From: JAEXOD01 sp963663265
GTDB lineage: Bacteria > Bacteroidota > Ignavibacteria > Ignavibacteriales > Melioribacteraceae
Assembly (NCBI GenBank): GCA_963663265.2
Contig: CAXXXM010000001.1
Span: forward strand, 558,001 to 622,000
Direction: 5' to 3'
Length of the DNA stretch: 64,000 bases
In this document: positions 27,610 to 36,568 of the stretch, in pieces
How the letters are laid out: every line of letters starts with the position of its first letter
Position numbering within the stretch: position 1 is the stretch's first letter
The notes under the pieces: generated by a model
Seen by the model: only the letters and a program-made list of their open reading frames with translations
Databases searched by the model: none
Told to the model about the DNA's origin: nothing
Made by a program: the position numbers and the translations under genes

Positions 27610-29226
27610 ATGAATTTTTTGGATAAGTTATTTAAAAAGAGGGGAATTGAGAAACTAATAGAATCGGCAAATAATTACCTTACTGAAAAAGAATACGAAA
27701 AAGCAAAAGAAAACTATCAGCAAGTTTTGAATTATAATCCTGAAAATATTTTCGCAATATATGGTCTTGCAAAAATTGACTATCATACAAATAATTATGA
27801 CTCAGCAAAGGAAAAATTTTTAACAGTAATAAAACAACCCAATCATTCATGTTTTGAGGCTTATAACTATCTTTGTACAATTTACATTAATCAAAACGAG
27901 TTTGAATCTGCCGTCCGATATTTAACAAAGTATCTTGATAATTCCAGCAATAAAGAAGAAGGGCTTCAATTACGTGCAAATTTAAATTATAAAATTGAAA
28001 AATATACCGCAGTAATAGATGATTGTGAAAAAATTACTTCTGCAAAACCGGATAGCATTGAAGCATATCTTTTAATGATTAAATCTAAAATTAAAACTGA
28101 TCAGCTTAAAAAGGCACTTGTTGATATTAATAAAGCATTGGAAACAAGTCCTAATTCGCCAGAGATATTAAATATGCGTGCTTATCTTCGATATTTAAAT
28201 AAAAATTATTCTGACGCATTAAATGATGTGAAAAATGCTATCAGCTTAAATAATTCATATCCCGATTCATATCTAACCCACGCACTAATATTGCAAAAAC
28301 TAAATAAATGTGATGATGCTTTAGAAAATCTAAATAAAGCAATAAATCTTAATTCTGATTTTCCGGAAGCATATATTGTACGAGCAGAAGTGTACGCAAA
28401 AAAGGATATGCCGGATGAAGCGTTAAGCGATTATACATTTATAATAAAATATTTCCCCAATAATGCAGAATACTATTATAAAAGCGGGAAGATGAAAAAG
28501 CTGTTATATGATTTTAAAGGTGCAAAATTAGATTTTGAAAAGGCATCTAACCTGGCACCTCAAAATTGTGAATATGTATTTCATTTAGCAATGGTTTGTA
28601 ACGAACTAAAAGAATTTGCAAATGTTAAAATGTACTTAGATAAAGCAATTGAATTAAACCCCACATATGAAGATGCAATTTTAGAGCTGGGCATATTATA
28701 TTATAGGGCTAAAAAGACTCAAGAGGCAATAAAAATATTTGATCGATTGATTTCAATAAATTCTGAAAATACACGTGCTTACTATTATAGAGCAAGAGTG
28801 AAAGAAGTACTATTAGATAACCATGGAGCTATTTCCGATTACACGCGAGCATTGATGGACTTAAATTATTTTGATGCCTGGGTAGGTCGTGCATTGTTAA
28901 AAACTAAACATAATGATTTTCATGGTGCAGTATTGGATCTTACAAAAGCTGTACAAATTCAACCTAATAATACAGCGGTATATTTATATAGAGGAAAAGC
29001 ATTTATTAAATTAGAAAAACTTTCGGATGCTTTAGAAGACTTTACAAAAACAATTGAATTATCGACAAAAAATTCTCAAGCATATTACTTTAGAGGCTTT
29101 GTAAATTATGATTTACGTCGTTATAAAACGGCTATATCAGACTGGCAGACAGCAATAAGTTATGATTTGTCATTAAGAGATAAGCTAACACCAAAAATTG
29201 AAGCTGCAAAGTTAAAGACTGTTTAG
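27610..29226 (+). CDS. Tetratricopeptide repeat protein
   Basis: About 538 residues of nearly continuous TPR units from residue 10 to the end, with typical phrases such as AIYGLAKIDYHTNNYDSAKE, AISLNNSYPDSYLTHAL and ALEDFTKTIELSTKNSQAYY. It has no signal peptide, membrane helix or catalytic domain, so it is probably a cytoplasmic scaffold. The ATG at 27610 (MNFLDKLFKKRG) is preferred. The in-frame ATG at 27580 would add ten atypical residues (CAFYLWW...). It runs convergently into the membrane coiled-coil gene on the other strand and the two overlap by four bases at their 3' ends. Confidence 0.85.
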   Translation: MNFLDKLFKKRGIEKLIESANNYLTEKEYEKAKENYQQVLNYNPENIFAIYGLAKIDYHTNNYDSAKEKFLTVIKQPNHSCFEAYNYLCTIYINQNEFESAVRYLTKYLDNSSNKEEGLQLRANLNYKIEKYTAVIDDCEKITSAKPDSIEAYLLMIKSKIKTDQLKKALVDINKALETSPNSPEILNMRAYLRYLNKNYSDALNDVKNAISLNNSYPDSYLTHALILQKLNKCDDALENLNKAINLNSDFPEAYIVRAEVYAKKDMPDEALSDYTFIIKYFPNNAEYYYKSGKMKKLLYDFKGAKLDFEKASNLAPQNCEYVFHLAMVCNELKEFANVKMYLDKAIELNPTYEDAILELGILYYRAKKTQEAIKIFDRLISINSENTRAYYYRARVKEVLLDNHGAISDYTRALMDLNYFDAWVGRALLKTKHNDFHGAVLDLTKAVQIQPNNTAVYLYRGKAFIKLEKLSDALEDFTKTIELSTKNSQAYYFRGFVNYDLRRYKTAISDWQTAISYDLSLRDKLTPKIEAAKLKTV

Positions 29227-29894
29227 CCTTTTTCTTCATTACCTTTATTGGGGGATACCCTTGGAGAATAAAAATTAGTATCTTCATTATCCGTATAGTT
29301 ATCAAATATACTTCTTTTGTCGGAATTTGTATCATTTGAATTAGAAAAACTATTACCTGAATTAGTGTAAGTTGTTCTTTTAAATGGAGTTGAAGGACGG
29401 TTATAAATTTTGTTTTCAAAAGATTCATCTGGAGAATTATTAGTTGAAAGGCTATTTAACACCTGAATTCGATCTTCTCTTTGTACTTTTTTCTTTTCTA
29501 ATTGTTCACGCTCTTTAATTAATTTTTCTGCTCGTTCTTTTTCTTTTCTTCGAGCTTCAATTAATTTTTCTTTACTTCTCTGACGTTCTCGTTCTTCAGC
29601 TTTTCTTCGTTGTGAAGATTTATCTTTTTCTTTTTTTCGAGCTGAATCAAGTGAGGTAGATTCAAGCGATCTTGAAATAGAAGTATTTGCTGCAGATGCT
29701 CTTTTATTTGAAGCGGTTTTAATTTTTATTTTAGGAATTGAAGCTTCTTTAATATCTATATTCTTATTGTAAGGTTCTAAATTGCCTTCTCTCTTTTTTC
29801 TAATTCTAAAACTGATATACGATGCTAAAAGTACCACAACCATAAGAATGGCAAAAATATATAAGGTGGTGAAGATTGTGTCAGTTAATTCCAT
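29223..29894 (-). CDS. Membrane-anchored charged coiled-coil protein, unknown function
   Basis: A 223-residue protein. Residues 8-30 are one transmembrane helix followed by RIRKKR, which predicts a cytoplasmic C-terminus. Residues 90-160 are an extreme Lys/Glu/Arg-rich region that looks like a single long helix or coiled coil. The last 60 residues are Asn/Ser/Thr-rich and likely disordered. No family recognised. Such tethered charged helices sometimes organise envelope or cell-division complexes, but nothing here shows that. ATG start; stop overlaps the TPR gene end by four bases. Confidence 0.65.
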   Translation of the reverse strand: MELTDTIFTTLYIFAILMVVVLLASYISFRIRKKREGNLEPYNKNIDIKEASIPKIKIKTASNKRASAANTSISRSLESTSLDSARKKEKDKSSQRRKAEERERQRSKEKLIEARRKEKERAEKLIKEREQLEKKKVQREDRIQVLNSLSTNNSPDESFENKIYNRPSTPFKRTTYTNSGNSFSNSNDTNSDKRSIFDNYTDNEDTNFYSPRVSPNKGNEEKG

Positions 29895-29966
29895 ACATAA
29901 ACTATTTTATTATAATTTTAAGAATAACAATTTTTAGTTACAATTGCCATTATAAATTGAAAATTT

Positions 29967-32579
29967 TCACATGTTCTTTGATAATTGAAGCTTTTTTATT
30001 GCAATTCTTATCTGTGAATATGTAAGATGAGGGAGATATGCTTTTATCTCTTTTAAATCGTTTATTTCGCTTTTTATCAACTTCTCTACTTTTTCAATTT
30101 CGTTATTTGATATTATTTTTTCAATATATGCATCAGATTCGTATTCCAAAATCGATTCAATTTGTAAAGCAATAATTGATTCTTGTATTTTAAGTGTTGC
30201 AGAAATTTCCGCAATTGTAAAACCTTTTGACAATAATACAAAGGTTTCTTTTAATGTTTCAGGCATTTTTATTTCATTTTCATTAAATAGGGTGTTTTCA
30301 TTAATTGATTTGTCTTTTATAAAAGAATTAATACAATTTAAAAACTCATTCCCCACTTTATAGTACATTCTTTGATTAAATCCTTCAATATTTAATAGGG
30401 TTTCCGGAGTTTTTGGTTTTAACAAGGCAATATTTCGCAAAACCTCATCGGGACAAATTATATTGGCAGTTTGAGAAAACTTAAAAGCACTGTCTTTTCG
30501 TATATCTCGTAATTTATTAAATAATTCAACATTTAATTCATATTGTTCTTTATTGGTGTCAGAAACACTTTCTTCTTCTTTGTATTTAGTAAAAGTGTTT
30601 ATTCCTTTTTCAGTAAGAACTAATAAATTGTTGACATTTTTAACATAATCTTTATCAATTAAAGAACTTAAGCTGCTTTCAATTTCATGTTTTGAAAAAT
30701 GTGTGCAAGTCCCAAATGTTGAAATTGTCCTAAATCTATCGGAATTTGTTTTTCCTGTTAATACGCCATGTAAATTTCTTTCTCTTATTCTTTGGAATGA
30801 TTCATGAATGGTTTTTAGAATTACTTCTTCAAGAAACTCAATTGTTGAAGTAGTAATACCTTGTTCACCTCTACAATTATCGCATTTTCCACATTTATAA
30901 TTAGATTCTGATTGTCCAAAATATTTTAATATAAAATTGAATCTACATCCTTCATAATAAACGTAATTAATTACATCATCGATTTTTGCAAGACTGTATT
31001 GTTTTTGTTTTTCAATATCAGAAAAGTTAAAACGTAATGATTTAGAATCGCTGCGTGGTTGGGTTAAGTTAATATATGGTGATTGAATAGGGGCATTATA
31101 TTCAATAATTCCAATTTCATTAAGTTGAGAAAGACTATCTTCAATTGTTTTTGTTTCGATTGAGTATTTTAGACTTAAATTTTTTAGGTCAACTTTAACT
31201 GATTTGTTTAGTATAACACTTCCATGTTCGCGTAATAGCAACATTAAAATATCTCGTAAAGTATTGTTGGCAATTTTATCGATATATTTTCTTAAATCGC
31301 TTGGAGCAATATTAATTTTAATATTATGCTTTGAATCATACTTGTGAGAGTATTTTAAGTAATCAGCTTTTTCTAAAACATTAATAACAGAGTTAACAAT
31401 GTTAGAATTAAAGTCGGCTGAATTTAATAATTTGTAAAAATCTTTATCAAGCAGGATAGGGGAGTCGTTTTTCATTCCTAAGGCTATTTTACCATAGTTG
31501 CATATTGCATTGTAAACAATAATAATCTGCTCTTTTGTTGGGAATGAGCGTAAAAGAATAAACTCTAATATATCTCTTTCTTTTTTTTCGTAAAGCAAAA
31601 AAATGTACGATTCTTCACCATCTCGTCCAGCACGTCCAATTTCTTGGTAATAGTTCTCTATAGACGAAGATATGTTGTAGTGAATAACTAAATGGACATT
31701 GTTTTTGTCAATACCCATTCCAAATGCAGTTGTTGCACAAATTACATCAATATTCCCTTTAATAAAATCATCTTGAATAACTCTGCGTAACTCGTTGCTT
31801 AAACCTGCGTGGTAAAACTCTGCTTTCACATTGTTAAACTTTAAGAATTGGGAAATCTCTTCTGCATTTTTTCTGGTTGCAGTATAGATTATAGTTGTTG
31901 TTTTATATCGTTGAACCAATTCCAAAGTTTTGTTTTTTTTATGATTAGTCCGAACTACTGATAGAATTAAGTTTTCTCTTTGAAAGCCACTAACAAATAT
32001 TTGGGGCTCATCTAATCCAAGCTGAAAAATGATATCTTGTCTAACCTTTGGTGTAGCGGTAGCAGTAAATGCTGCAATATTTTTGAAACTTAAATAATTC
32101 TTAAACTCTTTAATTTTAGTGTAACTTGGTCTAAAATTATGTCCCCATTCACTTATGCAATGAGCTTCGTCAATAAATAAATACTCTAAATTAATTTTAG
32201 ATAGTCGTTCAACAAATAAATTGTTTTCTAATCGTTCAGGAGCTAAATATAGTAGTTTAATATTACCTGAATAAATTTGATTAAAAATTTTCTCAATTTC
32301 TCGGAATTCTAATGAACTGTTGATAAAAGCAGCTACTTCTGATTTTTTATTTAATGAATCAACTTGATCTTTCATTAACGCAATGAGGGGAGAAATAACA
32401 ATAGATAAACCCTCAGCCATTAATGCAGGGATTTGGTAACATATCGATTTACCACCACCTGTGGGTAAAATAGCTAACACATTTTTATCAGAGATTATTG
32501 AGTTTATAATTTCTTCCTGATTTAGACGGAACGAATTGTAACCAAATATCTCGTTTAATATACTTGTAGGATTACTCAT
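29967..32579 (-). CDS. recQ: ATP-dependent DNA helicase RecQ
   Basis: 3'-5' DNA helicase for recombination and repair. LPTGGGKSICYQIPAL is the Walker A motif (Lys44). FIDEAHCISEWGHNFRP is motif II. FTATATP, then ATTAFGMGIDKNNVHLVIHYN and YYQEIGRAGRDGEES are motifs III-VI. The RecQ zinc site CGKCDNC follows at about residue 560, then the winged helix (RQC), an HRDC-like domain (about 690-770) and a C-terminal helix-turn-helix region (about 790-870; GFTIAEISATLKIQE). At 870 residues it is longer than E. coli RecQ because of this extra C-terminal region. Confidence 0.94.
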   Translation of the reverse strand: MSNPTSILNEIFGYNSFRLNQEEIINSIISDKNVLAILPTGGGKSICYQIPALMAEGLSIVISPLIALMKDQVDSLNKKSEVAAFINSSLEFREIEKIFNQIYSGNIKLLYLAPERLENNLFVERLSKINLEYLFIDEAHCISEWGHNFRPSYTKIKEFKNYLSFKNIAAFTATATPKVRQDIIFQLGLDEPQIFVSGFQRENLILSVVRTNHKKNKTLELVQRYKTTTIIYTATRKNAEEISQFLKFNNVKAEFYHAGLSNELRRVIQDDFIKGNIDVICATTAFGMGIDKNNVHLVIHYNISSSIENYYQEIGRAGRDGEESYIFLLYEKKERDILEFILLRSFPTKEQIIIVYNAICNYGKIALGMKNDSPILLDKDFYKLLNSADFNSNIVNSVINVLEKADYLKYSHKYDSKHNIKINIAPSDLRKYIDKIANNTLRDILMLLLREHGSVILNKSVKVDLKNLSLKYSIETKTIEDSLSQLNEIGIIEYNAPIQSPYINLTQPRSDSKSLRFNFSDIEKQKQYSLAKIDDVINYVYYEGCRFNFILKYFGQSESNYKCGKCDNCRGEQGITTSTIEFLEEVILKTIHESFQRIRERNLHGVLTGKTNSDRFRTISTFGTCTHFSKHEIESSLSSLIDKDYVKNVNNLLVLTEKGINTFTKYKEEESVSDTNKEQYELNVELFNKLRDIRKDSAFKFSQTANIICPDEVLRNIALLKPKTPETLLNIEGFNQRMYYKVGNEFLNCINSFIKDKSINENTLFNENEIKMPETLKETFVLLSKGFTIAEISATLKIQESIIALQIESILEYESDAYIEKIISNNEIEKVEKLIKSEINDLKEIKAYLPHLTYSQIRIAIKKLQLSKNM

Positions 32580-32893
32580 AAAATGAAAAGAAAAAAATAA
32601 ATATTGTATAATAAAGATAATGAAATTTTGGGTTTAATTAAATCTAATATTACAAAGATAGAATTACGTTATAAATAGGGTTGTAACTTTTTTTTGTCCA
32701 TTTTTTTGTTACACTCAAGAACTTCTTTGAACTAAAATAATATTTCTCAAAAATGATAAATAAAAAATAAAAACATCTATAAATGATTAAAAATAAAGAA
32801 TAATTTGTGGTACGAAACTTGCACGGGAATGCGAAAAGAAGTAATTTAAAAGATAAAAATATCTGAATTATAAATATTTATTATAGGTTAAAA
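32580..32893. other. Divergent promoter region between recQ and the 3-hydroxyacyl-CoA dehydrogenase gene
   Basis: 314 bases without a gene, AT-rich with long A and T tracts. It holds the sigma-54-like site near 32808. Upstream of that, TGTAAC at 32682 and GTTACA at 32708 form an interrupted inverted repeat (20-base gap) that could be an activator site. Nothing else stands out. Confidence 0.6.
32808..32823 (+). promoter_or_regulatory. Sigma-54 (-24/-12) promoter candidate
   Basis: TGGTACGAAACTTGCA: the GG at 32809-32810 and GC at 32821-32822 are separated by exactly 10 bases, the fixed spacing of RpoN promoters, and TTGCA matches the -12 element. It differs from the TGGCACG consensus by one base. 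The start codon lies about 70 bases downstream and about 230 bases are available upstream for an enhancer-binding activator. Confidence 0.6.
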
Positions 32894-33838
32894 ATGGCTG
32901 ACGAAAAAGTAGTTGTAGCAAAGTTAGAAGATTTGCTTATGGAAAAAAAGCGAGCTGATGAAGGAGAAAGAATTGAAAAGGTTGCTATAATAGGTGCCGG
33001 AGTAATGGGACAAGGAATAGCACAAACAATTTCAGCCGCCGGACTTGATGTGTTAATAGTAGAAAAAAATGAAATAGGTATTCAAAAAGCACAAGAAGGC
33101 TTAAAAGCCGGAATGGAAAGAGAAATTGCACGTTGGGCAATGACTAAAAGTGAAATGAAATCGATATTAAGCAAAATGACTTGGTCGTTAAATATGGAAG
33201 ATATTAAGGATTACGATTTAGTTATTGAAGCAGTTGAAGAAAATTTAGAATCAAAACAATGCTTATGTAAAAGTTTTGATGAATTAGCAAAAGCAGATGC
33301 AATTTTTGTATCTAATACTTCAACATTAAGCTTGTCTAAAATTGCAGATGTTTGTAGTAGAAAAGATAAGGTTATTGGCATGCACTTTTTGAATCCTGTT
33401 CCAAAAGTACCTTTGGTAGAATTGATAAGAACAATTGAAACAAGTGAACATACAATTAATACTGTAAAAGAATTTGCTGACAAGATTGGTAAAACAGCTG
33501 TTGAAGTTTACGAATATCCCGGTTATGTAACAACACGAGCTATTGTTCCATTATTAAACGAAGCTATGCATATTTTATTAGAAGGCTTAGCAACAGCAAA
33601 AGATATTGATACTGCAATGAAATTAGGTTATAAGTTCCAAGCAGGACCATTAGAAATGGCAGATAATATGGGACTTGATGAAGTTTTAACATGGATGGAA
33701 CAATTATGGTCAACTTTAGGTGAGCCAAGATATAGACCATGCCCAATATTGCGTAAACTTGTTCGCGAAAAGAAACTTGGTAAAAAAACAGGTGAAGGCT
33801 TCTATAAATACGATGTTGATGGTAAAATAATCTCTTAA
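32894..33838 (+). CDS. 3-hydroxybutyryl-CoA dehydrogenase
   Basis: NAD(P)-dependent oxidoreductase interconverting 3-hydroxyacyl-CoA and acetoacetyl-CoA, for fermentation or beta-oxidation. The Rossmann motif VAIIGAGVMGQGIAQ begins near residue 26. VIEAVEE, SNTSTLSLSKIA and GMHFLNPVP (catalytic His) follow, then GYVTTRAIVPLLNEAM (conserved Asn) and GPLEMADNMGLD. The roughly 25-residue charged N-terminal extension is not part of the usual fold. No enoyl-CoA hydratase or thiolase is adjacent; acetate kinase follows after 16 bases. The sigma-54-like promoter upstream suggests regulated expression. Confidence 0.93.
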   Translation: MADEKVVVAKLEDLLMEKKRADEGERIEKVAIIGAGVMGQGIAQTISAAGLDVLIVEKNEIGIQKAQEGLKAGMEREIARWAMTKSEMKSILSKMTWSLNMEDIKDYDLVIEAVEENLESKQCLCKSFDELAKADAIFVSNTSTLSLSKIADVCSRKDKVIGMHFLNPVPKVPLVELIRTIETSEHTINTVKEFADKIGKTAVEVYEYPGYVTTRAIVPLLNEAMHILLEGLATAKDIDTAMKLGYKFQAGPLEMADNMGLDEVLTWMEQLWSTLGEPRYRPCPILRKLVREKKLGKKTGEGFYKYDVDGKIIS

Positions 33839-33854
33839 GAATTTTGAGGAAATA

Positions 33855-35057
33855 ATGAAAATATTAGTTTTAAATTGCGGAAGTTCTTCAATTAAATATC
33901 AATTAATTGATACTACAAGCGAAATAGTACTTGCAAAAGGTTTAGTTGAAAGAATTGGAATGTCGAGTGCGGTATTAACACATACTCCGCATGATAAAGA
34001 AAAAGTGCGTATTGTTGGCGAAATTCTTGATCATACAATTGCTATTGAGTATGTAATAGCAGTTTTGTTAAGCCCAACACACGGTGTATTAAAAGATAAA
34101 AATGAAATAGATGCAATTGGTCATAGAGTAGTTCACGGTGGTGAAACATTTTCGGGTTCAGTATTAATTACCGATTTAGTAATTAAAGCTTTGGTAGATA
34201 ACATTGAGTTAGCTCCATTGCACAATCCACCTAATATTAAAGGTATTGAAGCAGCAAAAGCTTTATTGCCAAGTATTCCTCAATGCGGTATTTTTGATAC
34301 TTCTTTCCATTCAACAATGCCTGAACGTGCTTATTTGTACGGTATTCCATACGAATTATACAAACGTTATCAAATTAGAAAATATGGCTTCCATGGAACA
34401 TCACATAGATATGTTGCTGAAAAAGCTGCTTTGATGTTAGGGAAACCGATTGAAGAATTAAAAATTGTTACAGCACACTTAGGTAATGGTTCAAGTATGG
34501 CTGCAATAGATGGTGGTAAATCAATTGATACCTCAATGGGTTTTACTCCTCTTGAAGGTTTAATTATGGGTACTCGTTCAGGTGATATGGATCCATCAGT
34601 TATTCTTTATATTATGGCAAAAGAAGGTTTATCACTTGCAGAAGCTAACACTTTGTTAAATAAACATAGTGGTTTAATTGGTTTAAGTGGCGGCAGTAGT
34701 GATATGCGCGAAATTGAAAGCGGAGTTATGGAAGGTGATAAACGTGCTAAACGTGCCTACGATGCTTTTGTATATAGAATTAAAAAATATGTTGGTTCTT
34801 ACTTTGCAGCTTTAGGTGGTGCAGATGCTCTTGTTTTTACCGGTGGAATTGGCGAAAACTCAACTATGGTTCGTAAAGATGTTTGTTCTAATATGGAATT
34901 TCTCGGTCTTAAGTTTGATGACGAAAAAAATCTTAACGTTAAAGGTGAATGTGAAGTTTCAACTACTGATTCTAAAGTTAAGGTTCTTAGAATTCCTACT
35001 AATGAAGAGCTTGTTATTGCTTTGGATACAGAACGAATTGTTAATGAACAAATGTAA
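33855..35057 (+). CDS. ackA: Acetate kinase
   Basis: Converts acetyl phosphate and ADP to acetate and ATP (or the reverse). 400 residues. VLNCGSSSIKYQLI binds phosphate, GHRVVHGGETF, FDTSFHSTMPERAYLYGIP, KYGFHGTSHRYV and HLGNGSSMAAIDGGKSIDT are all present. GFTPLEGLIMGTRSGDMDP is specific for acetate rather than butyrate kinases. GAGG ribosome site. The usual partner phosphotransacetylase is not in the window. Pairing with the hydroxybutyryl-CoA dehydrogenase suggests a fermentation unit. Confidence 0.96.
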   Translation: MKILVLNCGSSSIKYQLIDTTSEIVLAKGLVERIGMSSAVLTHTPHDKEKVRIVGEILDHTIAIEYVIAVLLSPTHGVLKDKNEIDAIGHRVVHGGETFSGSVLITDLVIKALVDNIELAPLHNPPNIKGIEAAKALLPSIPQCGIFDTSFHSTMPERAYLYGIPYELYKRYQIRKYGFHGTSHRYVAEKAALMLGKPIEELKIVTAHLGNGSSMAAIDGGKSIDTSMGFTPLEGLIMGTRSGDMDPSVILYIMAKEGLSLAEANTLLNKHSGLIGLSGGSSDMREIESGVMEGDKRAKRAYDAFVYRIKKYVGSYFAALGGADALVFTGGIGENSTMVRKDVCSNMEFLGLKFDDEKNLNVKGECEVSTTDSKVKVLRIPTNEELVIALDTERIVNEQM

Positions 35058-35120
35058 AAATAATATTAGCTTAATTGCTATAATTGTTTTTATATATAAA
35101 AAAACGTATATTTGTTATAT

Positions 35121-35153
35121 AAATCCCGCTCACTCCTGTCTGCGGGATTTTTT
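35121..35153 (+). terminator. Terminator after ackA
   Basis: A 9-bp stem AAATCCCGC/GCGGGATTT (35121-35129 with 35142-35150) followed by T residues, 64 bases after the ackA stop. Confidence 0.85.
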
Positions 35154-35177
35154 GTTTAAAAATTTGGAGTTGCTTTA

Positions 35178-35768
35178 ATGAGTTATGAACAACTTTTGCT
35201 TGTATTTATACCACTTTTTGTTTCTATCGATATAATTGGTACTTCTCCTATCTTTTTAGGATTTACACAAGGGATAAGTGATAAGCACAGAAAAACTTTA
35301 ATTCTTCAAGCTCTTATTACAGCTTTTGTTGTTGCAATAGTATTCTTATTTGCCGGAATGGGTATTTTAAGATTCTTGGGTATTACAATAAATGATTTTA
35401 GAATTTCCGGCGGCTTAATCCTTTTAATATTGAGTATAAATGATATACTTTCTTCTTCTGAAACAAGAAGAAACCCCGGTACTAATATTGGAATTGTTCC
35501 TTTGGGAATTCCTTTAATTATGGGACCTGCTGCTTTAACAACTATTGTAATTTTAGCTGATACTCATGGTTATGTATTAACATTAGTATCATTGATTATA
35601 AATTTTATTATTATTTTTCTTGTCCTTTCAAACGTTAAATTTATTACGCGTTTTATTGGAGAAGGTGGGGCTAAAGCATTTGCAAAAGTTGCATCTCTTT
35701 TACTTTCTGCTTATGCAGTTATGATGATTAGAGAAGGAATACATCAAGTGATAAGGGAGTTAAAATGA
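35178..35768 (+). CDS. MarC family integral membrane protein
   Basis: A 196-residue protein with about six hydrophobic helices and the MarC (UPF0056) signatures SIDIIGTSPIFLGFT and IVPLGIPLIMGPAALTTIVI. Inner-membrane protein. The family was once linked to multiple antibiotic resistance, but its transport activity is not established. Its stop overlaps the start of the SDR gene by four bases (ATGA), so the next two genes are probably in the same operon. Confidence 0.9.
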   Translation: MSYEQLLLVFIPLFVSIDIIGTSPIFLGFTQGISDKHRKTLILQALITAFVVAIVFLFAGMGILRFLGITINDFRISGGLILLILSINDILSSSETRRNPGTNIGIVPLGIPLIMGPAALTTIVILADTHGYVLTLVSLIINFIIIFLVLSNVKFITRFIGEGGAKAFAKVASLLLSAYAVMMIREGIHQVIRELK

Positions 35769-36559
35769 ATTGTAAATTAGAAGGAAAGAATGTACTTATT
35801 ACCGCATCAAGCAAAGGAATAGGATTTGCTGTGGCTGATTTGTTTTGCAAGGAAGGAGCAGATGTTATTATTAGTTCTTCTAATCAAGAAAACCTCCAAA
35901 ATGCATTAAAAAGTTTACAGACAAAATATCCCAATTGTAATGTTTCCGGAAGGGTTTGTAATCTTAACAAAAAAGAAGATATTGAAGAATTAATTAATTA
36001 CTGTAATGTACAGTTTGGTGGTGTGGAAATTTTAGTCAATAATTGTGGCGGACCAACACCTGGATTTTTTGAAAATTTATCTGAAGAAAATTGGGATTAT
36101 TCATACAATCAAGTATTAAAAAGTGCTTCACTTTTGATTAAACTTGTTTTGCCGTATATGAAAAAGAATAATTGGGGACGCATAATTAATATTACTTCAA
36201 TTTCTGTAAAACAACCTGTTGATAATCTGCTGTTATCCAATACCTTTAGAAGTGCACTTACAGCTTTTTCAAAAACTATTAGCAATGAAGTTGCCCCATT
36301 TAACATAACAATAAATAATGTTGCCCCTGGATATACTTTAACTGATAGATTTGACCAATTAATTAGACATAGAGCTGAAACAGCAGGTGTGCCTTATAAC
36401 GAAATGGTTAAAACTATGAGCGAAGCAATTCCTGCTAAACGTTTTGCTACACCGGCTGAAATTGCAAGTACTGTTTTGTTTTTAGGAAGTGAATTAGGCT
36501 CGTATATTACAGGTACTACAATTAGTGTTGATGGCGGCTTAACTAAATCTACTTACTAA
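35765..36559 (+). CDS. SDR family protein with altered catalytic motif
   Basis: A 264-residue short-chain dehydrogenase/reductase fold. TASSKGIGFAVAD is the cofactor loop, VNNCGGPTPG replaces the usual NNAG, INITSIS supplies the catalytic Ser, and the C-terminal GSYITGTTISVDGGLTKS is typical. The YxxxK motif is replaced: LLLSNTFRSALTAFSK occupies that place, so Ser and Arg stand where Tyr and Lys are expected. Several FabG-like relatives share this LSNxxR pattern, so it is a subfamily, not damage. Substrate unknown. Coupled to marC and followed nine bases later by a flavoprotein gene. Confidence 0.88.
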   Translation: MNCKLEGKNVLITASSKGIGFAVADLFCKEGADVIISSSNQENLQNALKSLQTKYPNCNVSGRVCNLNKKEDIEELINYCNVQFGGVEILVNNCGGPTPGFFENLSEENWDYSYNQVLKSASLLIKLVLPYMKKNNWGRIINITSISVKQPVDNLLLSNTFRSALTAFSKTISNEVAPFNITINNVAPGYTLTDRFDQLIRHRAETAGVPYNEMVKTMSEAIPAKRFATPAEIASTVLFLGSELGSYITGTTISVDGGLTKSTY

Positions 36560-36568
36560 GGAATTATA

